DNA of 15,661 nt. Source: JAGNGI01 sp035448825. GTDB lineage: Bacteria; Fidelibacterota; UBA2242. Below the pieces are notes generated by a model. The model ran no database searches. It saw nothing but the letters and a program-made list of their open reading frames with translations, and was not told where the DNA came from. Position numbers and translations under genes: made by a program. Below are positions 1-7,081 of the stretch, one piece after another. The stretch lies in contig DAOTJS010000030.1 in the NCBI GenBank assembly GCA_035448825.1, forward strand, positions 1 through 15,661, written 5' to 3'. The stretch's first letter is position 1. Every line of letters begins with the position of its first letter.

Positions 1-24
1 GTCATACAGCTGAGTTACAGCCTT
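1..24 (-). pseudogene. Remnant of an upstream decayed tRNA-Ala copy (acceptor/D-arm end only)
   Basis: The first 24 bases match 195-218, including the short gtcatac segment that belongs to the D-loop insertion of the decayed copy at 72-218. They also resemble the 5' end of the intact tRNA-Ala (cagctgag.tacagcc). The array of damaged copies therefore continues out of the window to the left. Its neighbour shares the same insertion junction, so the damage probably came before the duplication. Confidence 0.6.
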
Positions 25-31
25 GTTAAAT

Positions 32-55
32 AAAAAAACAGGCTAGAAAGCCTGT
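32..55 (-). terminator. Rho-independent terminator of the upstream tRNA-like repeat unit
   Basis: A 7-bp stem (38-44 with 49-55) and 4-base loop are followed on the minus strand by a run of T residues (plus-strand A tract 32-38). It is the counterpart of the terminator at 222-247, and lies the same distance past the 3' end of the decayed tRNA copy at 72-218. Confidence 0.65.
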
Positions 56-89
56 ATTACGATTTTGTTTAGTGGAGCTGGTCGGGATC

Positions 90-122
90 CCCGCCTGACC
101 TGCGACGGCAGGATCAGTCGGG
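90..122. repeat. REP-like nested palindrome inserted in the tRNA pseudogene
   Basis: The 33-base element folds as a near-perfect hairpin. Outer arms CCCGCCTGA (90-98) and TCAGTCGGG (114-122) pair with one mismatch. Inner arms CCTGC (99-103) and GCAGG (108-112) pair perfectly around a GACG loop, with one unpaired A at 113. It sits cleanly between gatc and gaacc of the T loop. Part of it recurs at 179-195 (16 of 17 bases match 105-121). The size and symmetry resemble REP or small MITE-type elements. No transposase or family assignment can be made from this window. Confidence 0.6.
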
Positions 123-178
123 CAGGGAACCGGCGACCTTCCCGACCAATCGAGACGCTCTCCATTGTTTATTCATCT

Positions 179-195
179 ACGGCAGAATCAGTCGG
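179..195. repeat. Half copy of the palindromic element in the D-loop insertion
   Basis: Sixteen of 17 bases match 105-121 (acggcaggatcagtcgg with one G to A change). The left arm of the palindrome is missing, so this copy cannot fold into the same hairpin. It lies in the second insertion of the same tRNA pseudogene, which suggests that both insertions come from the same kind of element. Confidence 0.55.
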
Positions 196-221
196 TCATA
201 CAGCTGAGTTACAGCCTTGTT

Positions 222-247
222 AAAAAAAACAGGCTGAAAAGCCTGTT
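222..247 (-). terminator. Rho-independent terminator of tRNA-Ala
   Basis: An 8-bp perfect stem (AACAGGCT at 228-235 with AGCCTGTT at 240-247) and a 4-base loop are followed on the minus strand by eight T residues (plus-strand A222-A229). It starts 16 bases past the tRNA-Ala 3' end, the expected place for a tRNA transcript terminator. Confidence 0.8.
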
Positions 248-263
248 CTACATTTTTATTTAG

Positions 264-336
<73 letters not shown>

Positions 337-354
337 TTACAAAAAGCGCGTAAA

Positions 355-377
355 ATTACTATGAATTGTTTAGTAAT
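355..377 (-). terminator. Weak AT-rich hairpin between the UshA-like gene and tRNA-Ala
   Basis: A perfect 7-bp inverted repeat (ATTACTA 355-361 and TAGTAAT 371-377) with a nine-base loop lies 10 bases past the UshA-like stop codon, with TTTTA following on the minus strand. It may be a weak terminator or a processing site ahead of the tRNA. The stem has little G/C, so the call is tentative. Confidence 0.35.
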
Positions 378-387
378 GCAAGCCTTG

Positions 388-1509
388 TTAATCGCCCGCC
401 GGTGTTATTTTATAACCTTTGGCGTTCATCCGCCTCTCAAAATCGTTCAATTTTTTACGAATTGCAGGATCGTCTTCTATTTTTTCATCCAATTCGATTA
501 ATTCATAATTGACCGGATTAACGATTTGACTTTTTTGTTGAAATAATTTGTCTTGAGTTTCTTGGAGATCGCGAATTACTTTCAGTTGAGTCGGTTTGTC
601 GGCATAATATTCCTCGATGCTTTTATCGCCGGCATTTGTTTTAAAAGACTTGAGCCGATTGGTGGCAGATTCCAGCTGAACGCTAATATTGGAAATATCC
701 TGCAACGGCTTTTTAGGTTGATTAATTTCAGCTGTAATGATTCCTACGTATTTCCCTGTTGTACCACAGCGGGCGATAAACCTGCCGTCAACCACTTCCA
801 GATTACGCGAATAGCGATAGGAACCCGCCATTAAAATAAAATCTATTTTCTCTTTAATTGCTCCGAGTTTATTTTCGTCACCAGCGGTCAAAGCCGCTAA
901 TACTATGATATAGTCAGCCTTTTTACGCAGTGCCGGCAAATATTTATTTAAAGTCTGAATGGGATCGGCAATCCCGACACCGCGGTATTTTTCATTCCAG
1001 ACCGAAGTCACACCGATTATACCAAAATTTTTATTACCGACTTTGACGATTTTATATGGTTCAAAAACCGGTTTGCCGGTCAATGTATCCACCACGTTTG
1101 CGGAGATGAAAGTAAACCGGGCTTTGGCTTGTAATTCTTTTAAAAAGTCGAGACCTAAGGCGAAATCATGTCCACCGACATTATAAGCGTCATATTTTAA
1201 ATTATTATAAATATCAACGATCAGTCGCGCAGTTTCTTGCTTAAGTTCTAATTGCTTTGTCTCGATTTCGTCTCGATCGAAGAAAAGGTTACCGGCATCC
1301 AATGTCAAACTGTTCGGGTAATTCGTCCGATATTTATTGAAAACTTCTGCACGCCTAGCCAGACCGCCAAGCCGATGCGTTCGTCACCCACAGGGTTCGG
1401 TTTCACCCATAACCGAACCCGTGTATAAAATTGCGAAACGTTCGGCAGCGCATACCAGGCTCAATAGGCAAAAAAGGATTACCCAGATTAATTGAAGCAA
1501 TTTTTTCAT
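388..1509 (-). CDS. UshA/5'-nucleotidase-like exported protein with in-frame TGA (candidate selenoprotein or nonsense mutant)
   Basis: From ATG at 1509 the frame reads MKKLLQLIWVILFCLLSLVC (a signal peptide), then ...GETEPCG, a TGA codon at 1386-1384, then RTHRLGGLARRAEVF, and stays open to TAA at 388 (373 residues with the TGA read). A downstream ATG at 1308 would leave a 306-residue protein without signal peptide or N-terminal strand. The blocks LDAGN, NVGGHDFALGLDFL and GKYVGII match the metallophosphatase/5'-nucleotidase fold. The last third looks coiled-coil rich. In homologues, as I remember them, the motif is EPCGC...GGLARR, so the TGA falls on the second Cys. Usual metal ligands are partly missing: there is no DxH, GD reads GN, and AGS stands where GGH is expected, so phosphatase activity is doubtful. 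The start is 11 bases after the fni stop, which suggests one operon. TGA is used as a normal stop in the GH5 gene. Confidence 0.7.
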
Positions 1510-1520
1510 TTTATATCATC

Positions 1521-2561
1521 TTAGTCACTAATTCTCTTGATAATTTCTGAATTACCGCGAAAGGTTTCCAGGTTATTGCAACCGGTGCAAAACATCACGT
1601 GCCGCAAAGTATCCCCAAATAAATTCACGGTTTCAGTCAAGCCTTCAGTACCATGTGCGTACCAGGTACGTACAAACAACGCTGCTCCGCCGGCCAGTGT
1701 TGCCCCGAGAGCAATTGCTTTGGCGAACTGGAGACCGGTTGTAATACCCCCGGATGCAATGACATTAACGCCCTCGATTTTTACGGCTTCCAGTAAAGCC
1801 GATGCAGTTGGAATTCCCCATTCGAAAAATTCACCGGCTAATCGTTTTTGGTGAGAATCGGTAATGCGTTTGGCTTCGATCCTTGACCAGGAAGTGCCAC
1901 CGGCACCAGCCACATCAACCCACTTAATTCCCATTTTGGCTAAGCGTCGAATAACTCCGCTTGAAAGTCCAAAACCTACTTCTTTTACAATAATGGGAAT
2001 CGGCAAAGTATCCTTCAAAATTTCGATTGCCCGACTGACATTGCGAAAAGATGGATCGCCTTCCGGTTGGAGAGCCTCCTGAAGCGGGTTGAGATGAATT
2101 GAGAGGGCGTCCGCGCCAATTTCATTCAGTAGTGATTTTAGAGTTTGAGAGTCTATTCCTTCTGCTAGCTGGACAGCGCCCAGATTAGCAATTAGTGGAA
2201 TATTCGGCGCATTCTCGCGCACGATAGTGTAAGTTTCCAGTACAGATTTATCAATCAAAGCCGGTCGCAAACTCCCAATTCCAAGAGCAATTTTAGCTTG
2301 ATTGGCTACCTTTGCCAGAGCCCGATTGAGTTCTTTCCCATCGCTTTCGCCGCCGCCAATTGGACAAATTATCAGGGGCATTTGTAATTGATAACCGAGA
2401 AATTCGCAGGAGAAATCAACCTCGTGCAGGTCAATTTCCGGTAAGGCATTGTGAACGAAGGTAAATTGTTCAAAACCGGTCGTCACATTTTCATAATGAA
2501 CATCCTCTTCGCAAATAATTCGGAGGTGGTCTTTTTTGCGCTCGGTTATTTTATGAATCAT
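1521..2561 (-). CDS. fni: Type 2 isopentenyl-diphosphate delta-isomerase (FMN- and NAD(P)H-dependent)
   Basis: Interconverts isopentenyl and dimethylallyl diphosphate in cytosolic isoprenoid synthesis, using reduced FMN. The 346-residue product has the usual length and the family signatures: RKKDHL (8-13), IHLNPLQEALQPEGD (155-169, with the Mg-binding Glu of QPEGD), KEVGFG (193-198), VDVAGAGGTSW (215-225) and ASGGI (269-273), on a TIM-barrel pattern. One block is unusual: where many members have A-M-T-G-G near residue 67, this reads CPIGGG. The gene lies 56 bases downstream of the YdfG-like gene and 11 bases before the UshA-like gene, all on the minus strand, so co-transcription is likely. 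No strong Shine-Dalgarno sequence is visible before the ATG. Confidence 0.93.
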   Translation of the reverse strand: MIHKITERKKDHLRIICEEDVHYENVTTGFEQFTFVHNALPEIDLHEVDFSCEFLGYQLQMPLIICPIGGGESDGKELNRALAKVANQAKIALGIGSLRPALIDKSVLETYTIVRENAPNIPLIANLGAVQLAEGIDSQTLKSLLNEIGADALSIHLNPLQEALQPEGDPSFRNVSRAIEILKDTLPIPIIVKEVGFGLSSGVIRRLAKMGIKWVDVAGAGGTSWSRIEAKRITDSHQKRLAGEFFEWGIPTASALLEAVKIEGVNVIASGGITTGLQFAKAIALGATLAGGAALFVRTWYAHGTEGLTETVNLFGDTLRHVMFCTGCNNLETFRGNSEIIKRISD

Positions 2562-2617
2562 TGCGCCAAATCTATTTAATCGTCAATATAATTCAAAATT
2601 TTACTTAGTAGTAAATA

Positions 2618-3373
2618 TTAGTGTCGGTGAATTTTGTAGCCTGCCCAGGATTGAGCTACAGGCATAACTTCTAACTCGTTGACATTGACATGTGCCGGAA
2701 GGTGGGTGACCCAGAAGACCATTTCAGCAATATCTTCAGCGGTCAATGGTTGATAGCCTTGATAGACTGCTTTAGCTTTGGCGACATTGCCTTTGAAGCG
2801 GACTAATGAAAATTCCGTTTCGGCATTTCCGGGCTTGATATTCGTGACCCGAATGGCCGTTCCGCTGACATCCGACCGGAGATTACGGCTAAATTGAGCG
2901 ACGAAGGCTTTCGTGGCGCCATAGACATTTCCGCCTTCATAAGGATATGAGCCGGCTACCGACCCGATATTAACAATATGTCCGGTGTTCCTCGCAACCA
3001 TACCGGGCAGAATCGCCCGAGTCACATACATCAAACCTTTGATATTGGTATCTACCATCGCATCCCAATTATCAAGATCGGCCGATTGAGCTGGTTCGAG
3101 ACCGGCCGCCAATCCGGCATTGTTTACCAGGACATCAACCGCGTTAAAATTTTCTGGTAAATTGGTGAGAGTTTCCATAACCGCCTGACGTTGACGCACA
3201 TCCAGAGTAATTGGAAGAACTGCTACTTTTTCTCCGAGTTCAGCCGAGATAACTCTTAGACGCTCGGATCTGCGACCAACCAGAATCAAATTCCACCCAT
3301 CTGCGGCGAAATGCTCGGCGATACTTTTACCAAATCCGGAAGTTGCTCCGGTAATCAATATTGTTTTAGTCAT
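2618..3373 (-). CDS. ydfG: YdfG-type NADP-dependent SDR (3-hydroxy acid / serine dehydrogenase family)
   Basis: A 251-residue classical short-chain dehydrogenase. It has TGATSGFG (8-15, cofactor loop), an Arg pair at 34-35 that favours NADP, NNAG (84-87), catalytic Ser138, and YGATK with Tyr151 and Lys155. The C-terminal block LPAHVNVNELEVMPVAQSWAG followed by HRH closely resembles the E. coli YdfG tail as I recall it. Members oxidise L-allo-threonine, serine and 3-hydroxy acids, and some reduce malonic semialdehyde; the substrate here is not determined. A clear AAAGGAG lies just before the ATG. It is first of a minus-strand run with fni and the UshA-like gene, and divergent from the MATE gene across 477 bases. 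Confidence 0.9.
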   Translation of the reverse strand: MTKTILITGATSGFGKSIAEHFAADGWNLILVGRRSERLRVISAELGEKVAVLPITLDVRQRQAVMETLTNLPENFNAVDVLVNNAGLAAGLEPAQSADLDNWDAMVDTNIKGLMYVTRAILPGMVARNTGHIVNIGSVAGSYPYEGGNVYGATKAFVAQFSRNLRSDVSGTAIRVTNIKPGNAETEFSLVRFKGNVAKAKAVYQGYQPLTAEDIAEMVFWVTHLPAHVNVNELEVMPVAQSWAGYKIHRH

Positions 3374-3850
3374 AAGGCTCCTTTCATTGGCGAAAATTTC
3401 AGAGTAACTATTTTAAAATGCAAATGGAAAGTGAAACAGGGAAAATCTGTTAGATAAAAAATCATATCATATATAATTCATAAAATATCAATTTGTTGAG
3501 GAGTAGAATAAAAAAGGTTTAGGTTAAAGGTATACTGGTAAAAGAAGAATAATTCTGAAAAAGCTCTGGTGAACTTTCGCTTTGGTTTATTGAATTTTAA
3601 CTGATTTTATTCGACCTAAATTGTTATACTTACCATTTTATTATTATTTATGTAGTTAATAATGGGAATTGCCAAGGTATTAAATGATAAAATATTTTCA
3701 TAAAAATTATTGCAAATTTCAATCAGTAAAATTAAACTCCAAAGTTTAAAGATGTTTAGAATTACATAAAACAAAAATATAGGTCAGAAACATTACAGGA
3801 ATGTGTAAATATTTGACTTACCCAATATACACTGTTAGTTAAGGAATAAT
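3374..3850. other. Long AT-rich divergent intergenic region
   Basis: These 477 bases separate the minus-strand ydfG run from the plus-strand MATE gene and should hold both promoters. I see no convincing ORF or RNA gene. A short perfect inverted repeat occurs at 3732-3749 (TTAAACT, four bases, AGTTTAA), about 100 bases before the MATE start. An AAGGA ribosome binding site lies at 3841-3845. Confidence 0.6.
3732..3749. promoter_or_regulatory. Perfect 7-bp inverted repeat upstream of the MATE gene
   Basis: TTAAACT (3732-3738), spacer CCAA, AGTTTAA (3743-3749). The symmetry would suit a dimeric regulator, but the region is AT-rich and such repeats arise by chance. No regulator gene is in view. 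Confidence 0.2.
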
Positions 3851-5290
3851 ATGGCAACTCAACGCACGCGGAAGGTTGAAAAGGGTTTAGTAGAAGGCCG
3901 ACTCTCGCGGTCTATCTGGAAACTGGCGGCTCCGATGATGATTGGCGGTGCCTTGCACGACCTTTTCTCGATGGTAGATTTGTTTTTTGTCGGTAAGCTG
4001 GGACATATCGAGGTAGCAGCACTTTCTATTGCCGGGACAACTATGGCAATCATGATGATGTTAGTGCAGGGTATCGGTGTGGGAACAGTGGCGTTAGTTG
4101 CCCACTTTACCGGCGAGAAAAATTACGAAAAGTCAGATGAAGTCCTAGGACAGACACTCATTTTAGGTATCATCGGCGCAGTTATAATGCTTATCGTCTC
4201 ATTTTTTCTAATCGAACCGCTTTTGAAACTTTTTGGTGCTAAAGGTGATGTATTAACCTATGCCGCGGATTATTTGCGAATAAATTTTACTTACTCTATC
4301 ATTATTTTTCTTTTTTCCGGTGTAAATAGTGCTTTACAGGGTTCAGGAGATGTCAAGACGCCTTTATATGCATTAATCGTGGGAAATATTCTTAATATCA
4401 TTCTCGATCCTTTATTGATTATGGGATATGGCCCATTTCCGGCAATGGGAGTAGCTGGTTCGGCAGCAGCCACCGTTATAACGAGAGGAATAGGACTCTT
4501 GTATCTCTTTTTCCATCTTCTTTTTGGCCATTCTACCATTCATTTAAAAAAGATACATTTCAAACCCGATCCGGCCCTGATGCGAAGAATTGTGAGCATT
4601 GGCTTTTATGCCTCGCTTCAGGTATTTATTCGGGAAGTGTCCTTTCTTTTTCTGATGCGTCTAGTTACATCTTTTGGTGATGTTACCCTGGCGGCGTATG
4701 GGATTGGGTCTCGTATTAGGTCTTTCATTATGGTGCCTGGTTTTGGATTTGCCAGCGCGGCAGCGGTTTTGGTAGGGCAAAATCTCGGGGCAGGAAAACC
4801 GGAACGAGCTAAAAGATCAGCCTGGCGGGCTGTGATATATTACGAAACTATTGCTATCCCAATTGCTTTAGTATTTTTAATCTTTGCGCCAACGATTGTA
4901 GGAATTTTTAATGATCATCCCGAAGTCATTACGATTGGCAGTTCTTTCTTACGCTATCTGGCGGTTACTTTTCCTTTTATGGCATTTTCGCTGGTCTTTT
5001 CGCAGGCTTTGAACGGCGCTGGCGATACTAAAACCGCTACTATTGTTAATGCCATTGGTCAGCTCGGTTTTCGGATACCTTTTGCTTATTTCTTTGCCCG
5101 TACAGTTGGATTAGGTTATACGGGTGTCTGGCTGGGTATAAATGCTTCCGATATTGTCCAAGGCATTGGAATGATATTTGTTTTCAATGCTGGACATTGG
5201 CAGAAGGTATTTTTAAAACATAAAAAGAAATTAGCCTATGGATTAGAGCCAAGTGAAATTGCCACAGAATTGCCTAATCTCGAACCATAG
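3851..5290 (+). CDS. MATE-family multidrug/toxin efflux transporter (DinF/NorM type)
   Basis: A 479-residue polytopic inner-membrane protein of typical family length, expected to export cationic compounds or metabolites by Na+ or H+ antiport. Two pseudo-symmetric halves are visible, each with the MATE signature after its fourth helix or so: ALQGSGDVKTPL in the first half and ALNGAGDTKTA in the second. The N-terminal WKLAAPMMIGGALHDLFSMVD matches the family start. Residues after about 455 form a charged cytoplasmic tail. AAGGA lies at 3841-3845 before the ATG. The gene stands alone: the next gene, 129 bases downstream, has a possible operator of its own. Substrate cannot be inferred. Confidence 0.92.
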   Translation: MATQRTRKVEKGLVEGRLSRSIWKLAAPMMIGGALHDLFSMVDLFFVGKLGHIEVAALSIAGTTMAIMMMLVQGIGVGTVALVAHFTGEKNYEKSDEVLGQTLILGIIGAVIMLIVSFFLIEPLLKLFGAKGDVLTYAADYLRINFTYSIIIFLFSGVNSALQGSGDVKTPLYALIVGNILNIILDPLLIMGYGPFPAMGVAGSAAATVITRGIGLLYLFFHLLFGHSTIHLKKIHFKPDPALMRRIVSIGFYASLQVFIREVSFLFLMRLVTSFGDVTLAAYGIGSRIRSFIMVPGFGFASAAAVLVGQNLGAGKPERAKRSAWRAVIYYETIAIPIALVFLIFAPTIVGIFNDHPEVITIGSSFLRYLAVTFPFMAFSLVFSQALNGAGDTKTATIVNAIGQLGFRIPFAYFFARTVGLGYTGVWLGINASDIVQGIGMIFVFNAGHWQKVFLKHKKKLAYGLEPSEIATELPNLEP

Positions 5291-5353
5291 GGTTCCAAAA
5301 TAATCATCCGATTGGTTGTGAAAGATAATAGTAAACTATTTGATAAAAATTTG

Positions 5354-5372
5354 ATTCAACAATTTGTTGAAT
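5354..5372. promoter_or_regulatory. 19-bp perfect palindrome upstream of the TauE/SafE gene
   Basis: ATTCAACAA, central T, TTGTTGAAT: nine-base arms with no mismatch, ending 47 bases before the permease start. There is almost no loop and no following T run, so it fits a DNA operator for a dimeric regulator better than a terminator. The regulator is unknown. Confidence 0.4.
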
Positions 5373-5419
5373 TCAAAAGTAGAAAGTTCGTTACGAGAAA
5401 ATAAAGGGAGAGCGCCAAT

Positions 5420-6193
5420 ATGATAATTGTAATGATTTTAATTGGCATATTTACAGGCATAGTGACCGGATTAACCGGCGCGTCGGGTGTGATGGTGGTT
5501 GTACCATTATTAAATATTCTATTGAGTTTTTCTATCCATGAAGCTATCGGAACAAGCTTGATGGTAGATATTATAGCGCCATTAGCAATATCATATGTTT
5601 ATTTTAAGCATGGAAATATTGACATAAAATCCGGAATATGGATAGCCATAGGATCAATTATCGGAGCCCAGTTGGGTGCAAATTTTGCCGTTGGTCTACC
5701 TGAAGTAGGTCTTGGCGGGACTTTTGGAATTTTTATGGCAGTTATGGGTCTATTTATCTGGAGAAAGGGATTAAATCACGAATCTTTGTCGAAGGTAATG
5801 AAAAAGGTAGCGAAATTTGAAACTCAGACTCAAAGAATTGTGACTGCTCTGATTCTGGGGTTTTTAGTTGGTATTATGACGGGAGTTTTAGGAGCGGGGG
5901 GTGGCGGAATGATCCTCCTAATTCTGATTTTTGTTCTAGATTTTCCGATTCATTTAGCGATTGGCACCTCAGCTATTATAATGGCGATAACGGCTTGTTC
6001 TGGAACGATTGGATACGCTTTACATGGCAATACAAAACCAATCGCGGGATTGATCCTGGGCGTTAGCGCCGCGGGTAGCGGAATGGTCAGCGCTAAGTTC
6101 GCTAATAAAGCCAACGAACAAACCTTAGGTAAGATTGTTGGAGTAATGTTTCTGATACTTGGGGTAGTAATGACTATTATCAATTTTAGATAA
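5420..6193 (+). CDS. TauE/SafE-family membrane permease (sulfite/organosulfonate exporter family)
   Basis: A 257-residue, almost entirely hydrophobic protein of the usual family size, with about eight membrane segments in two repeated halves. Each half shows the family pattern: G-x-x-T-G-L-T-G-A-S-G near residue 15 with GTS near 44, and TGVLGAGGGGM near 155 with AIGTSA near 180. Members move sulfite, sulfoacetate, taurine-derived or other small anions; the substrate here is not predictable. A GGGAG site precedes the ATG by about eight bases. Promoter and operator probably lie in the 129-base gap that contains the 19-bp palindrome. No sulfur-metabolism genes are adjacent. Confidence 0.88.
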   Translation: MIIVMILIGIFTGIVTGLTGASGVMVVVPLLNILLSFSIHEAIGTSLMVDIIAPLAISYVYFKHGNIDIKSGIWIAIGSIIGAQLGANFAVGLPEVGLGGTFGIFMAVMGLFIWRKGLNHESLSKVMKKVAKFETQTQRIVTALILGFLVGIMTGVLGAGGGGMILLILIFVLDFPIHLAIGTSAIIMAITACSGTIGYALHGNTKPIAGLILGVSAAGSGMVSAKFANKANEQTLGKIVGVMFLILGVVMTIINFR

Positions 6194-6517
6194 TATTGAA
6201 CGATATTAGCTCATTCCAAATAGCCCACAGTTGAGAATTTCTGCAAAATTAAAAAGTTAAATATTGAAAAAGTTTATCCTTATCCGAAAGGTTTGGGGAA
6301 TACATTTCTATCCGAACCAGTATAACGATAATTGAGCACAGATAATCCCGATTGTAATCTGGAAATTACTTTTGAATTTTACCCGTAAATATTCTGAAAT
6401 TCCAGGTGATTCCATATTTGATTTGGAAATTTGAATTATTGTACGCATTATTTATGTGTGAAAATATGATAGGCTATAGGGCACAACTGAAGATATAGTA
6501 AAAACAATATGAGTGCA
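6194..6517. other. AT-rich non-coding stretch left of the IS982 remnant
   Basis: These 324 bases show no convincing gene. I looked for remains of a carbamoyltransferase, which would normally precede the sxtJ-like gene on the far side of the IS, and found none in any frame. A small AT-only hairpin (TAATAT...ATATTA) follows the permease stop but has no T run. Confidence 0.5.
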
Positions 6518-6530
6518 AACCCGTTGTGTG
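6518..6530. repeat. Left terminal inverted repeat of the IS982 remnant
   Basis: AACCCGTTGTGTG, an exact reverse complement of 7065-7077. It lies just past the transposase C-terminal stop codon (6534-6536). Confidence 0.85.
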
Positions 6531-6533
6531 GAA

Positions 6534-6975
6534 TTAAGCGAGTGCATATTTGATATGATTTAAGGGTTTATTATTGATAGAATTCAGGAACTGTAGCAAA
6601 GTAAAGGCGGTCACTTTTGACAAAACTCGGGTAGCCAGGCCCACAAATGTTTTCTGCTGGCAATAGTTTTTGGACGAGATTTATTCGAGAAATATCAACG
6701 AATTTACAAAGATGTTTCCGACGACGATTAAATTGGGAGCGATCAATTAATAAGGGAAAAACCTCTCGATATTCGGATTTGAGTTTACTAAACAGTAAGT
6801 TTTCGCTGTTGATGGAGAGACACTCAGCAACGAGCGATAGGGTGATTACATCTACATCGCTGAATTTAGGTTTAGCGCTCACTTTTTTGATATTTCCATT
6901 AGAATCAATAAAATTGGCCAGTGATTCATTGACAATTGGCCTGATTCGATCAAAGTTAGTTTTAAGATTGTGCAT
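6534..6975 (-). pseudogene. IS982-family transposase, internally deleted and frameshifted
   Basis: ATG at 6975 follows a good AAGGAG site. Residues 1 to about 109 match the IS982 N-terminus (MHNL start; KPKFSDVDVITLSLVAECLS; SENLLFSKL; QFNRRRK). The ORF then runs through an unrelated reading and stops at 6571 after 134 codons. In the next frame, from about 6641 to TAA at 6534-6536, 35 codons read as an IS982 C-terminus (for example NNKPLNHIKYAL). So a deletion joined the two ends out of frame near 6641. The DDE catalytic core is gone and no active transposase can be made. Confidence 0.85.
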
Positions 6976-7064
6976 TAGTTTATCTCCTTGTTTATTATTG
7001 AATTACAATACAATAATTTACGGATTTTTAGACTAATGCACATCATATTTTTAAATTTTTATTT

Positions 7065-7077
7065 CACACAACGGGTT
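7065..7077. repeat. Right terminal inverted repeat of the IS982 remnant
   Basis: CACACAACGGGTT, pairing exactly with 6518-6530. It ends five bases before the TTG from which the truncated sxtJ-like frame is read. Confidence 0.85.
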
Positions 7078-7081
7078 AAGT

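Larger units (their letters stand above)
72..218 (-). pseudogene. Decayed tRNA-Ala copy with insertions in the D loop and T loop
   Basis: This is a tandem copy of the tRNA-Ala at 264-336. The 3' acceptor/T-arm half (72-89) and the T-stem continuation (127-138) are identical to the intact gene. Two extra segments interrupt it: 37 nt at 90-126 inside the T loop, and about 38 nt at roughly 165-201 inside the D loop. The anticodon arm is changed to a TCTCG/CGGGA stem with a six-base loop (140-155), so no normal seven-base anticodon loop exists. The first two acceptor pairs are lost (AAGGCTG instead of GGGGCTG). A working tRNA-Ala is very unlikely. It could be a pseudogene or an unusual structured RNA, since the stems are kept better than the loops. 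Confidence 0.7.
6518..7077 (-). mobile_element. Internally deleted IS982-family element (560 bp, non-autonomous)
   Basis: The ends are perfect 13-bp inverted repeats: AACCCGTTGTGTG at 6518-6530 and its reverse complement at 7065-7077. Between them lie the N-terminal third and the extreme C-terminus of an IS982-type transposase, in different frames. Roughly 430 bases of the central coding region are missing compared with a typical member of about 1 kb. No target-site duplication is seen: the left flank ...gagtgc and right flank aagtttg differ. This suggests that the flanks were rearranged after insertion. Intact ends could still be moved by a full-length relative elsewhere in the genome. Confidence 0.82.

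Noticed and set aside
72..218. A second functional tRNA gene
   Set aside because: The acceptor stem has lost its first two pairs, the anticodon loop has six bases, and large insertions sit in the D and T loops.
1384..1386. TGA read as a sense codon through an alternative genetic code (Trp or Gly)
   Set aside because: The GH5 gene ends in TGA exactly at the natural end of its sorting domain, Trp is encoded by TGG throughout, and no other gene in the window has an internal TGA.
3813..3840. TTGACT as the -35 box of a MATE promoter
   Set aside because: The position is right, but the best hexamer at 16-18 bases spacing (TAGTTA) is a poor -10 box, and FCB promoters often follow a different consensus.
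6193..6211. AT hairpin after the TauE gene as a terminator
   Set aside because: The stem is only six A/T pairs and no T run follows.
6571..6975. The 134-codon ORF as a complete small gene
   Set aside because: Its first 109 or so residues match the IS982 N-terminus and its last residues are an out-of-frame reading across the deletion; the true C-terminus lies in the next frame.
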